Assembly (NCBI GenBank): GCA_949130485.1
Contig: OX422183.1
Span: 25,745,316-25,809,315, forward strand
Reading direction: 5' to 3'
Length of the DNA stretch: 64,000 nt
Source of the DNA: Agelas oroides
Lineage: Eukaryota; Porifera; Demospongiae; Agelasida; Agelasidae
The translations under genes and the position numbers were made by a program. A model generated the notes under the pieces. That model saw nothing but the letters and a program-made list of their open reading frames with translations, was not told the origin of the DNA and did not search any database. Positions 47,385 through 59,810 of this stretch are shown piece by piece (position 1 is the first letter of the stretch; each line of letters opens with the position of its first letter).

Positions 47385-50300
47385 GATTTGCCAACTGGTG
47401 CTGGTGCACCCCCACTTGACACACAACTGCCTCTGTTGCTGTCCCACTATCCATTCCGTGTTCTTTTGTTTCTGTGTCTTTCACTTTTGTCCATCTGTCC
47501 CTGTCCCTATGTCCCTGTTTGCTTCCATGTATCCCTGTCCTGGAAATTTTCACCTAATGAACATCGATTTGCCAGCTGGTGTTGGTGCATCCCCACTTGA
47601 CGCACAACTGCCTCTGTTGCTGTCCCTCTATCCATTCCATGTTCTGCTTCTGTGTCTTTCACTTTGTCCGTCTGTCACTATCCCTACGTCCCTGTCAATG
47701 TCCCTGTCCCTTTCCCTACGTCTGTCAATTGTCCCTCCGTCCCTGTCTCCTTGTCCGTCTGTCCTCGCCTCTATTTCTGTGTCCCTCTCCCTGTTTACCT
47801 GTCCCCCTGTCCCTGTCCTCTGTTCCGATACCTGTCCCTCTGTCCTTGTACCCTGTCACTCTCCCTGTCACTCTCCCTGTCCCCCTGTCCGTGTCCCTCT
47901 GTTCCGGTCCCGTTCCCTCTGTCCTAGTCCCCTGTCCCCCTGTTGCTGACCCTCTGTCCCTGTCCCTCTGTGCTATCCCTCTGTCCTTCTCCCTCTGTCC
48001 TTGTCCCTCTGTCCCTGTCCCTCTGTCCTTGTTCCCTGTAACTCTCCCTGTCCCTCTGTCGTGTCCCTCAGTCCCTGTCCCTTGGCACTCTCCCTGTCCC
48101 CCTGTCCCTCTCCCTCTGTCGTGTCCCTCAGTCTCTGTCCTTCGTTCCCTATTCCAGTCCATTTGTCCCCTTTCATGTGTCCTTGTCCATCTGTCCTTTC
48201 CCCTATTTCTGTGTAGCTCTACATGTTCCCCTGTCCCCCTGTTCCCCTGTCCCCCTGTCCCTGTCCCTCTGTCGCTCTCACTGTCCCTCTGTCGCTCTCA
48301 CTGTGTCCCCGTTCCTACCTATGTTTCTATCCACCTCCCTCTTCCTTCTCCCCATCCCTCTGTCCCTGTACATCTCTCCCTGTCCCTCTGTTCCTGTCCC
48401 TGTCCCTCTGTCCTTATCCATCTGTCACGCTGTCCCTGTTCCAGTCCTTGTCCGTCTGTCTCTGTTCCTCTTTGTGTATATACCTCTCCTTGTCCCTCTG
48501 TCCCTGTACCTTTCTCTGTCCCTGTCGTCATCTCAATCTCCCTCTTCATTATCCATATCCCTTTGTCCCTGTACATCTGGCCCTGTCACTGTGTTCCTGT
48601 TCCTGTCTTTGTCCCGATCCATCTCCCTCTTCCATGTCCCCATCCCTCTGTCCTTGTCCCTCTGTCCTTGTCCCTCTGTCCCTGTCCCTCTGTCCCTGTC
48701 CCTCTATCCCTGTCCCTCTGTCTTTGTCCCTGTCCTTGTCCCTCTGTTTCTGTCTCATCTCTACTTGTCCCTATACCTCTTTCCTTATTCCAGTGCCTGC
48801 GTCCTTGTGCATCTGTCCTTCCCGTATATCTGTGCCCCTCACCCTGTCCTCCTGTCCCACTGTCCCTGTCCCTCTGTCCCTGTCCCTGTCCCTCTGTCCT
48901 TTTTCCCTGTCACTCTCCCTGTACCCCTGTCCCTGTCCCTATTTGTGTCCCTCTCCATGTCCCTCTGTCCCTGTACCTGTCTCCTTGTCTCTCTTCCTGT
49001 CCTTGTCTCTATCTCCGTCTTCCTTGTCCATATCCCTTTGTCCCTGTACATCTGGCACTGTCACTCTGTCCCTGTTCCAGTCTTTGTCCATATTCATCTC
49101 CATCTTCCTTGTCCCTATCCGTCTGTCCCTGTACATCTGGGCCTGTCGCTCTCTCCCTCTTCCTGTCTTTGTCCTATCCATCCGTCCATATCCCTTTGTT
49201 CTTGTACATCTGGCCCTGTCACTCTGTCCGTGTTCCTGTCTTTGTCCTTATCCATCTCCCTCCTCCATGTCCCCCTCCCTCTGTACCTGTCCCTCTGTCC
49301 TTGGCCATCTGTCACTCTGTCGCTGTTCCCTGTCACTCTGTCCCTGTTCCTCTCCTTGTCCGTCTATCCTTGTCCCTGTCCCTATTTGTGTCCCTCTCCC
49401 TGTCTCTGTCCCTGTCCTCATCTCTTTCTCCCTTTACCTTATCCGTATCCCTTTGTCCCTGTACATCTCGCCCTGTCACTCTGTGCCTGTTCCTGTCTTT
49501 GTCCCTATCCATCTCCCTCTTCCTTGTCCCCATCCCTCTGTCCCTGTACATCTCTACTTTTCCCTCTGTCCCTGTCCCTCTGTCCTTGTCCCTCTGTCTC
49601 TGTCCCTTTGTCCTTGTCCCTCTGTCCCTGTCCCTCTGTCCTTGTCCCCAGTCACTCTCCCTGTCCCCCTGTCCTTGTCCCTCGGTTGTGTCCCTCAGTC
49701 CCTGTCCCTCTGTCTCTGTCTCATCTCTCCTTGTCCTTATACCTCTTTCCTTATTCCAGTCCCTGTGTCCCTGTCCCTATGTCCTTGTGCATCTGTCCTT
49801 CACCTACTTCTGTGTCCCTCTCCCTGTCCTCCTATGATGCTGTCCCTGTCCCTTTGTCCCTGTCCCTCCGTCCCTGTCCCTGTCCTCTGTCTTTGTCTCT
49901 CTGTCTCTGTCTCTCTATGGCACTCACCCTGTCCACCTGTCCCTGTCCCTATTTGTGTCCCTCTCCATGTCCCTCTGTCCCTGTACCTCTCTCCTTGTCT
50001 CTGTCCCTGTCCTTGTCTCTATCTCCCTCTTCCTTGTCCATATCCCTTTGTCCCCATACATCTGCCACTGTCACTGGGTGTTTGTGTCCATATCCATCTC
50101 CGTCTTCCTTGTCCCTATCCCTCTGTCCCTGTTCCTGTCCATCTGTCTCTGTCCCTCTCACTGTCACTCTATCCCGCTCTCTGTCCCTGTGTCCCTTTCA
50201 ATTTTTACATCCCCCTGTCCCCGTTCTCCTGTCTATGTCCCAGTCCCAGTCCTTGTCCCTATGTATCTCCCTCTTCCCTGTCTTTCTATCCTGGTCCCTC

Positions 50301-53300
50301 TGTCCCCGTTCCTTTCTATCTGTCGTAGTCCCTGTCCCAGTCCCTCTGTCCACCAGTCTCTGTCCCTATGTGTGTCCTTGTCCCTGTCACTCTATCCCTG
50401 TTCCTGTTCCTGTCCCTCTGCAGCTGTCCCTGTCCTTCAACCCCTGTCCCTGTACCTGTCGTTATCACCCTCGGTCCATCCCTGTCTGTATCACCCTGTC
50501 CCTGTTCCTGTCCCTCTCCAGGTTCCCTGTTCCTGTCACCCTGTCCCTGTCCCTCTGTTCCGGTCCCATTTCCTCTGTCCTTGTCCCCTGTCCCCCTGTC
50601 GCTGACCCTCTGTCCCTGTCCCTCTGTGGTATCCCTCTGTCCTTCTCCCTCTGTCCTTGTCCCTCTGACCCTGTCCCTCTGTCCATGTTCCCTGTCACTC
50701 TCCCTGTCCAATTGTCCCTGTTCCTCTGTCGTGTCCCTCAGTCCCTGTCCCCTGGCACTCTCCCTGTCCCCCTGTCCCTCTCCCTCTGTCGTGTCCCTCA
50801 GTCCCTGTCCTTCTTTCCCTATTCCAGTCCATTTGTCCCCTTTCATGTGTCCTTGTCCATCTGTCCTTTCCCCTATTTCTGTGTATCTCTACCTGTTCCC
50901 CTGTCCCTGTTCCCCTGTCCCTGTCCCTCTGTCCCTCTCACTGTGTCCCCGTTCCTGCCTATGTTTCTATCCACCTCCCCCTTCCTTCTCTCCATCCCTC
51001 TGTCCCTGTACATCTCTCCCTGTCCCTCTGTTCCTGTCCCTGTCCCTCTCTCCTTATCGATCTGTCACGCTGTCCCTGTTCCAGTCCTTGTCCGTCTGTC
51101 TCTGTTCCTCTTTGTGTACCTCTCCTTGTCCCTCTGTCCCTGTACCTATCTCCCTTTCTCTGTCCCTGTCCTCATCTCAATCTCCCTCTTCATTATCCAT
51201 ATCCCTTTGTCCCTGTACATCTGGCCCTGTCACTGTGTTCCTGTTCCTGCCTTTGTCCCGATCCATCTCCCTCTTCCATGTCCCCATCCCTCTGTCCTTG
51301 TCCCTCTGTCCTTATCCCTCTGTCCTTGTCCCTTTGTCCCTGTCCCTCTATCCCTGTCCCTCTGTCCTTGTCCCTGTCCTTGTCCCTCTGTTTCTGTCTC
51401 ATCTCTACTTGTCCCTATACCTCTTTCCTTATTCCAGTGCCTGCGTCCTTGTGAATCTGTCCTTCCCCTATTTCTGTGTCCCTCTTCCTGTCCTCCTCTC
51501 CCACTGTCCCTGTCCCTCTGTCCCTGTCCCTGTCCCTCTGTCCTTTTTCCCTGTCACTCTCACTGTACCCTTGTCCCTGTCCCTATTTGGGTCCCTCTCC
51601 GTGTCCCTCTGTCCCTGTACCTGTCTCCTTGTCTCTCTTCCTGTCCTTGTCTCTATCTCCGTCTTCCTTGTCCATATCCCTTTGTCCCTGTACATCTGGC
51701 ACTGTCACTCTGTCCCTGTTCCAGTTTTTGTCCATATTCATCTCCATCTTCCTTGTCCATATCCCTCTGTCCCTGTACATCTGGCCCTGTCGCTCTCTCC
51801 CTCTTCCTGTCTTTGTCCTATCCATCCGTCCATATCCCTTTGTTCTTGTACATCTGGCCCTGTCACTCTGTCCCTGTTCCTGTCTTTGTCCTTATCCATC
51901 TCCCTCCTCCTTGTTCATATCCGTTTATCCCTGTAGATCTGGCCCTGTCACTCTGTTCCTGTTCCTGTCCATCTGTATCTGTCCCTGTCACTGTCCCTCT
52001 ATCCCTCTCTCTGTCCCTGTGTCCCTTTCAATTTTTCCGTCCGTCTGTCCCTGTTCTCCTGTCTATGTCCCAGTCCCAGTCCTTGTGCCTATGTATCTCC
52101 CTCTTCCCTGTCCTTCTATCCTGGTCCCTCTGTCCCCGTTCCTTTCTATCTGACATAGTCCCTGTTCCTTTGCTGTCATTCATTTCCTATCCCTCCTGTC
52201 ATTGTCCCTCTCCCTGTCACGCTATCCCTCTTGCTGTTCCTGTCCCTCTGCAGCTGTCCCTGTCCTTCAACCCCTGTCCCTGTTCCTGTTGTTATCACCA
52301 CTGCTCTGTCCCTGTCTGTGTCACCCTGTCCCCGTTCCTGTCCCTCTCCCGGTTCCCATCCGTCTGTCCCTCTGTTTCTCTTTCCCTCTATTCCTGTCCC
52401 TATGTCTGGCCTTGTCCCTTTCACCCGGTCTGACAATACCTGTCGCTCCCTGTCCTTGTTCCTGTTCCTGTCCCTGTCTGTGTCACTTTGTCTGTGTCAC
52501 TCTGTCCGTATCCCTGTCCCTCTGTCCCTGTTTGTGTAACCCTGTTCATCTTCCTGTCCTATGTCCTTGTCCCTCTGTCCCTGTCCCTCTGTCCCTGTCC
52601 CTCTGTCCTTCTCCCTCTCCTTGTCCCTTTGTTTCTGTCTCATCTCTACTTGTCCCTATACCTCTTTCCTTATTCCAGTGCCTGCGTCCTTGTGAATCTG
52701 TCCTTCCCCTATTTCTGTGTCCCTCTTCCTGTCCTCCTCTCCCACTGTCCCTGTCCCTCTGTCCCTGTCCCTGTCCCTCTGTCCTTTTTCCTTGTCACTC
52801 TCACTGTACCCTTGTCCCTGTCCGTATTTGGGTCCCTCTCCGTGTCCCTCTGTCCCTGCACCTGTCTCCTTGTCTCTCTTCCTGTCCTTGTCTCTATCTC
52901 CGTCTTCCTTGTCCATATCCCTCTGTCCCTGTACCTATCTCCCTGTCTCTGTCCCTCTCCTCATCTCTATCTCCCTTTTCTTTATCCATATCCTTTTGTC
53001 CCTGTACATCTCGCCCTATCACTCTGTCCCTGTTCCTCTCTTTGTCCCTATCCATCTCCCTCTTCCTTGTTCATATCCGTTTATCCCTGTAGATCTGGCC
53101 CTGTCACTCTGTTCCTGTTCCTGTTCATCTGTATCTGTCCCTGTCACTGTCCCTCTATCCCTGTTGTCCTGTCTATGTCCCAGTCCCAGTCCTTGTGCCT
53201 ATGTATCTCCCTCTTCCCTGTCCTTCTATCCTGGTCCCTCTGTCCCCGTTCCTTTCTATCTGTCATAGTCCCTGTTCCTTTGCTGTCATTCATTTCCTAT

Positions 53301-56300
53301 CCCTCCTGTCATTGTCCCTGTCCCTGTGACTCTATCCCTCTTCCTGTTCCTGTCCCTCTGCAGCTGTCCCTGTTCTTCAACCCCTGTCCCTGTTCCTGTT
53401 GTTATCACCACTGCTCTGTCCCTGTCTGTGTCACCCTGTCCCCTTTCCTGTCCCTCTCCCAGTTCCCATCCGTCTGTCCCTCTGTTTCTCTTTCCCTCTG
53501 TTCCTGTCCCTATGTCTGCCCTTGTCCCTTTCACCCGGTCTGACAATACCTGTCGCTCCCTGTCCTTGTTCCTCTCTTTGTCCCTGCCCTTGTTCCTGTC
53601 CCTGTCCCTGTCTGTGTCACTTTGTCTGTGTCACTCTGTCCGTATCCCTGTCCCTCTGTCCCTGTTTGTGTAACCCTGTTCATCTTCCTGTCCTATGTCA
53701 CTGTTCGTCTGTCCCTGTCCCTATGTCTGTCCTTGTTTCTCTGTCCATGTCTGACTATTCCTGTCACTGTCCCTCTGTCCCTGTCATGTCCTGTCCCTGT
53801 GCTGTCCCTGTCCACCTGTCCCTCTGTCCCTCTCTCCCTGTCCTGTCCATGTTCCTGTCCGTGTTCCTGTGCCTTTCTTCCTGTTCCTATGTCCCATTGC
53901 CTGTTTGTGTGTCCATGTCCCAGTCCATTTCCCTCCACCCCTGTCCTTCTCCCCTGGTCCCTCTGTCCCTGTCTATCTGTTCCTGTCACTCAGTCCCCGT
54001 TCCCTGTTCCTGGGAGCTGTCTATCTGTCACAGTCCCTATCCCTCTGTCCCTGTCGATCTGGCCTTGTCTTTTTCCCTGTCCCTATTGCTGTCATTTTCT
54101 TCCTGTCTCTATCGCTGTCCAAAACTACCTTTTTGTCTCTCCCTCTGTCCCTATCCCCCTGTCCCTGTCCATTTTCCTGTCCCTATCCTTGTCTGTCTGT
54201 CCTGTCTGTGTCACCCTGTCCCTGTTCCTGTCCCTCTTTCCTTATTCTTCTCCATCTGTTGTCCTTCTGTTCCTGTCCAAGTCCCCCTTTCCATGTCCAT
54301 TTCCGTAGATCCCCATTTCTGTCCTCCTTTCCCTGTTCCTGTCCCTGTCTGTCTGTCACAGTCCCTGTCCTTCAGTCCGTGTCCATCTGTCATGTCTCTG
54401 TTGCTGTTCCTTTCGCTGTCATTCTTTCCCGTCCCCCTCTCACTCTGTCACTGTCCTTCTCTCCCTTTCCCTATGTCTGCCAATTGTCCCTCCGTCCCTG
54501 TTTACTCTATCCCTGTCCCTGTGTCCTTGTCCATCTGTCCTCGCCCCTATTGTGTCCCTCTCCCTGACCCCCTGTCATTGTCCCTCTGTTCCTGTCCCTG
54601 TCCCTCTGTCTTTGTCCCCAGTCACTCTCCCTGTCCCCCGGTCCTTGTCCCTCTGTCTTGTACCTCAGTCCCTGTCCCTCTGTCTCTGTCTCATCTCTCC
54701 TGGTCCCTATACCTCTTTCCTTATTCCAGTCCCTGTGTCCCTGTCCCTATGTCCTTGTGCATCTGTCCTTCACCTACTTCTGTGTCCCTCTCCCTGTCCT
54801 CTTGTCACACTGTGCCTGTCCCTTTGTCACTGTCCTCTGTCCTTGTCTCTCTGTCCCTTTCCCTCTGTCCTTGTCCCCTGTCACTCACCCTGTCCCCCTG
54901 TCTCTATTTGTGTCCCTCTCCATGTCCCTCTGTCCCTGTACCTGTCTCCTTGTCTCTGTCCCTGTCCTTGTGTCTATCTCACTCTTCCTTGTCCATATCC
55001 ATTTGTCCCCATACATCTGGCACTGTCATCCTGTCCCTGATCCTTTCTGTGTCCATATCCATCTCCGTCTTCCTTGTCCCTATCCCTCTGTCCCTGTACA
55101 TCTGGCCCTGTCACTCTGTTCCTGTTCCTGTCCATCTGTCTCTGTCCCTGTCACTGTCCCTCTACCTCTCTCTGTCCCTGTGTCCCTTTCAATTTTTCCG
55201 TCCATCTCTCCCTGTTCTCCTGTCTATGTCCCAGTCCCAGTCCTTGTGCCTATGTATCTCCCTCTTCCCTGTCCTTCTATCCTAGTCCCTCTGTCCCCAT
55301 TCTTTTCTAACTGTAATAGTCCCTGTCCCTTTGCTGTCATTGATTTCCTATCCCTGTCCCAGTCCCTCTGTCCCACAGTCTCTGTCCCTATGTGTGTCCT
55401 TCTCCCTGTCACTCTATCCATTCCCCTGTTCCTATTCCCGTCCCTTTGCAGCTGTCCCTCTCCTTCAGCCCCAGTCCCTGTTTCTGGCGTTATCACTATC
55501 GCTCTGTCCCTGTCTGTGTCACCCTGTCCCCATTCCTGTCCCTTTGTCCCTTTTCCTCTGTCCCTTTCTCTGTTCCCATCCGTCTGTCCCTGTCCCTCTG
55601 TTTCTCTTTCCCTTTGTTGCTGTCACTGCGTCTGGCCCTGTCCCTCTATCCCTGTTTGACTATTCCTGTCGGTCCCTGTCCTTGTTCCTCGCTTTGTCCC
55701 TGCCCTTGTTCCTGTTCCTGTCCCTGTCTGTGTCACTTTGTCTCTGTCATTCTGTCCCTGTTCCTGTCCCTTTGTTTCTGTTCCTCTGTCCCAGTCCTTG
55801 TTTTGTCCGTCCCTGTCCCGGTCCATTTCCCTCTCTCCCAGTTTCCGTCCCTGTCCTTCTGTCCTGGTCCCTCTGTCTCTATCCATCTGTTCCTGTCACT
55901 CAGTCCCTGTTGCCTATTCCTGTCTATCTGTCACGGTCCCTGTCCATCTGTCATTGTCTCTGTCCCTGTGCATTTCGCTGTCCTTATTGCTGTCCCCAAC
56001 TCGCTGTCCCTCTGTCCCTGTCCCTATGAGTTCCTTAAGCTTGTCCCTCTGTCCCTATTAACTCTACCCCTTGTTCATAGTGCCATGGGTGCATGTGTTA
56101 AATTTGCCATGTCCAAAGTTGTTTGGTGTATAATTTATATGTATATAAGCTGCCTTAACTGTTCTGAGGGTTGTTGTCCCTATCCCTGTCCCTCTGTCCC
56201 TGTTTGTGTCACCCTGTTCATGTTCCTGTCCTTTGTCACTGTTCCTCTGTCCCTGTCCCTATGTCTCTCCTTGTTTCTCTGTCCCTGTCTGACTATTCCC

Positions 56301-57564
56301 ATTGCTGTCCCTCTGTCCTTGTTTCTCTGTGCCTGTGTGACTATCCCTGTCACAGTCCCTCTGTCCCTGTCATATCTTGTCCCTGTCCTGTCCCTGTCCT
56401 GTCCCTGTCCTGTCCCTGTCCTGTCCCTGTTCATCTGTCCCTCTGTCCCTGTCTTGTCCACGTTCCTGTCCGTGTTCCTGTCCCTTTCTTCCTGTTCCTA
56501 TATCCCATTGCCTGTTTGTGTGTCCATATCCCAGTCCATTTCCCTCCACCCCTGTCCTTCTCCCCTGGTCCCTCTGTTCCTCTCTATCTGTTCCTGTCAC
56601 TCAGTCCCTGTTCCCTGTTCCCTGTTCCTGGGTACTGTCTTTCTGTCACAGTCCCTGTCTCTCTGTCCCTGTCGATCTGGCCTTGTCTATGTCCCTGTCC
56701 CTATCGCTGTCCCAAACTACCTTTCCCTGTCCTTATCCCTCTGTCCCTGTCCCTTTTCCTGTCCCTATTCTTGTCCCTCTGTCCTGTCTGTGTCACCCTG
56801 TCCCTGTTCCTGTCACTTTGTCTCTGTTTCTCCATCCCTTTCCCTGTTTCTATCTTTCTGTCTCAGTCACTGTTTGTATGTCCCTCCGTTCCTGTCCCTG
56901 TCCATTTCCCTGTCCATCTCCCTCTCTCCTTGTCCCGGATGTTGTCTCTCTATTCCTCCCTCTGTCCCTCTGTCCCTATCCATGTTCTCCTATCTCTGCC
57001 CCTGTCCTTGTCCTTGTGCCTATTTGTCTCCCTCTTCTTCTTTCCAAGTCCCTCTGTGCCTGTCCATCTGTTCCTGTCACTGTCCCTGTTCCTATCTATC
57101 TGTTACAGTCGCCCTATCATTGTACCCCTGTCACTCTGTTCCTGTCCCTGTGCCTTTGTTCCTGTCCCTTTCCGTCTGTCCGTGTGCTGGCCTCTGTCCA
57201 TGTCCCTCTGTTCCTGTGACCGTCGACGTCCTTGTCCTTGTCACTATCCCTCTCTCCCTGTCCCTGTACCTGTGCCTTTGTCCCAAACTCTTTGTCCTTG
57301 TCCCTCTGTCCCTAACTCTTTCTCCTCTGTCCCTGTCTGTCTGTCCATCTTCCAGTTCCTCTACCTGTCCATCTCCCTCTCTCCCTGTCCCTGTCCCTCT
57401 GTCCGTATCTCAGTCCCTGTCTTTCTCTCCCTGTCCCTGTCCCTGTCCCTCATTTCCTATCCATGTCCCTCTCTCCCTGTTCCTATGTCCCTTTCCCTGT
57501 CTCTCTCTCCCTGCCTCTTTCGCTCTATCCCCCTCTCCCTGTCCCTGTGTTTGTCCTTCTGTCC
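47385..57564 (+). repeat. Satellite block A5
   Basis: About 10.2 kb of hexamer satellite with internal mosaic structure. A block near 48000-49200 recurs at about +2671 bp (50700-51900). A part of that second copy (about 51360-51680) recurs again at +1241 bp, ending at the 52917/52918 breakpoint. From 52918 the block is the right copy of the 12,426-bp duplication. The longest stop-free frame in the window (48177-52433, 1418 codons) lies here and reads as Ser/Leu/Pro/Cys/Val repeats only. Confidence 0.92.
56056..56174. repeat. Non-satellite island in A5
   Basis: Identical to the A4 island at 43630-43748, as expected from the 12,426-bp duplication. Confidence 0.8.
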
Positions 57565-59810
57565 TTGACTCTACCCTCTCTTTCGTTGATATACCTGGTT
57601 CTACTAGGTTCATTATGACATCCCCCAACTTTTGTAGTTGTACTGGATTACCGTTAAGTCTACTTGGTTGTACTTGACTCTACCCAACTCTATGCTATAA
57701 TGCTCTACCAGGTTTAGTTGAACTCTCCTACAGTCTGCTACGTTGTACTACTAGAATCTATACAACACTCTGTATCCCACTCTTCCGCAGCTTCTAATGG
57801 AATCTGCCTGACTCCACTACACTCTACCATAGCTCTACCCGATTCTAAGGGACTGTGCTTGACTCCACCTCTCTCTGCCATGGCTCTATCTGATTCTACA
57901 GGAGAGTATTTGACTCCACCTCACTTCACCATGGATTTCCTATTTCCAATCAATGCCACCCTTACTCTACATCTTTCTGGTTCTACTTGACTGTTGTAAT
58001 TTTGCAAAGATAGTGGTTTTGTTGCTTCTTACTTCCTTTTTACCTACTTATATGCAGTTACTTCTTACTAAAGCATCCCTGCATGTCTCAAGAAGTCATG
58101 CTCGTAGAACTAGGGCAGAATCTGCATCTATTGAGGTTTTCTGTATTGAAGAAGTCCCACAATCAACTTTACACTGATATGAATTCTGCACAATGTAACA
58201 CGCTATTCCAGCAGAAACCCTTCCCCCTGACTCACCTCAGAACCAGCCAACTCCCCGTCCACTTATCCCCAGTAACAGTCTAACCTCTTTCCACAACATG
58301 TACACTAGCTCCCAGCATGAAGAGTCCTTATCTGGATTCCTTCAATTATTCAGCCCTACCCTAGCATACATGTAATCTGGAACAAAAGGCCGTCACCCTC
58401 CCCCCCTCTCCCTCTCCCTCAAAGATCCCTACGGATTAGGGGAAGGCATCATTTGCACAGTTTTGTGAGTGTTACCTCAGCAAATGGGAGCTACGATGTG
58501 CGTCGTAGCAGTGTTGGCGCTCCCCCACCCGACACCCCAACCACTGCTGTGTAGCTATCTCTTGGATACACTGACAACGCAGTGGGAATGGAGGCGATGT
58601 AGCTAGCTACACTACCTGCAAGGTTGAAGTTCTTAGAAGCTAGTAGGTATAGATAGTCAAGAGTACAAAAATCATATAAGCTAGGCAGTAATCTTGATGG
58701 CATTCTGCCAAATGCATGCAAGTGAACCAAAAAAATGAGCAAAAAGTTTCCCCACTAGGGTGAGGTCTTGGGGTATTGGGCTACCACGACACACGCAACA
58801 CTACATGGCCAGAACATGTCCCAGGTAACACCTGATGGCAGAGCCAGAGCCCCTCTCCTCCTTGCAGCTGGCTAGGCTGACACCCCTGGTTCCACTCCGT
58901 GTCCAGAGTCTGTGAGATGTAAGGGAGGAACAGAGCGGCCCCTAGACCATATCGAGCAGCCAACTCGCATAGCTCTGAACCTTCTAACAGCTTTGGTTAT
59001 GACTGTTAGTCCCCACAGTCTCCATGTAGGACACTCCCCAACAGCTGCGCACAGTGTGGGTACTAGTAAAAGTGTTTTTCTCCTATTTATACTGCTATAA
59101 AATGCGTCCCTAATAATTATGGGTTTCGAAACCATGAATATCATTAACGTCTAGTTAATTGCATTTCCGCTTGCGCGTGCGCGCGTTCTCTTGCACCTCA
59201 TTAGCCCTCGCGGTCGCGGAACCAGACTCGGACTCCGCGAGCTAACCAGATCCAAACGCAGTTTTTGTCACTACTGGCAGGAGCCGTGTGAAGGCCTGCA
59301 GTCTAGATCAAAAGACAAATGTTACCTTCAGGCTAGGGTATAGCTGGAACTAACAGCTAGCTACACGATCATGTCTGAGAGTCAACGTATGTTACGTATC
59401 AGACAGTGCTGCTATACGTCACAGATGATGTGGTGTCTTCTGGTTTCCCATGGTGTCTCATCGTCTAGCAGGTACAGGGTGCACTTGCAGATTGCTCTGA
59501 GATGAACAGTCAGTAAGATATCAAGGTGATTGTGTAACCAACATAGGCAGTGTTGTCCCATTGTGTCTCATGATGTAACATGGGATCTCATCATGTTACA
59601 TGATGGTTCGTGTTGTCTGATGGTTTCAAGGTTTCATGTCGAAGCACCCTGATGACCAGTGTTTTTGAAGCATATCTACCAAAAAAAAGTCACTTGGCCA
59701 TAACTGCCCAACCCATTTGAGCCGTAAATGCCCCACCTATTTATGATGTAAATGCCACACCCATTTATGACAAATGCCACACCTATTCAAGCGATGAATG
59801 TCTCATTCCC
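57565..59810. repeat. Linker L5
   Basis: Copy of L4 at +12426, with no difference noticed. Anchor at 58804, TATAAAA at 59096, minisatellite at 59699-59794. No gene is seen. Confidence 0.88.

Larger units (their letters stand above)
40492..51574 (+). repeat. Left copy of a near-identical 12,426-bp tandem duplication
   Basis: Every base compared from 40492 is repeated at +12426, spanning the end of A4, all of L4 and most of A5. Upstream of 40492 the match stops at once (G at 40491, A at 52917). One difference was noticed: A at 49650 and T at 62076. The right copy is cut by the window edge, so the duplicated length is at least 11.1 kb. Confidence 0.93.

Noticed and set aside
48177-52433. 1418-codon open frame, and similar giant frames at 12576-16490, 23-25 kb, 41-43 kb and 53-55 kb
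   Set aside because: Composed only of satellite-derived Ser/Leu/Pro/Cys/Val repeats; stop-free because the hexamer lacks stop codons; equally open in other frames; several begin at TTG or GTG; no domain or family recognised.
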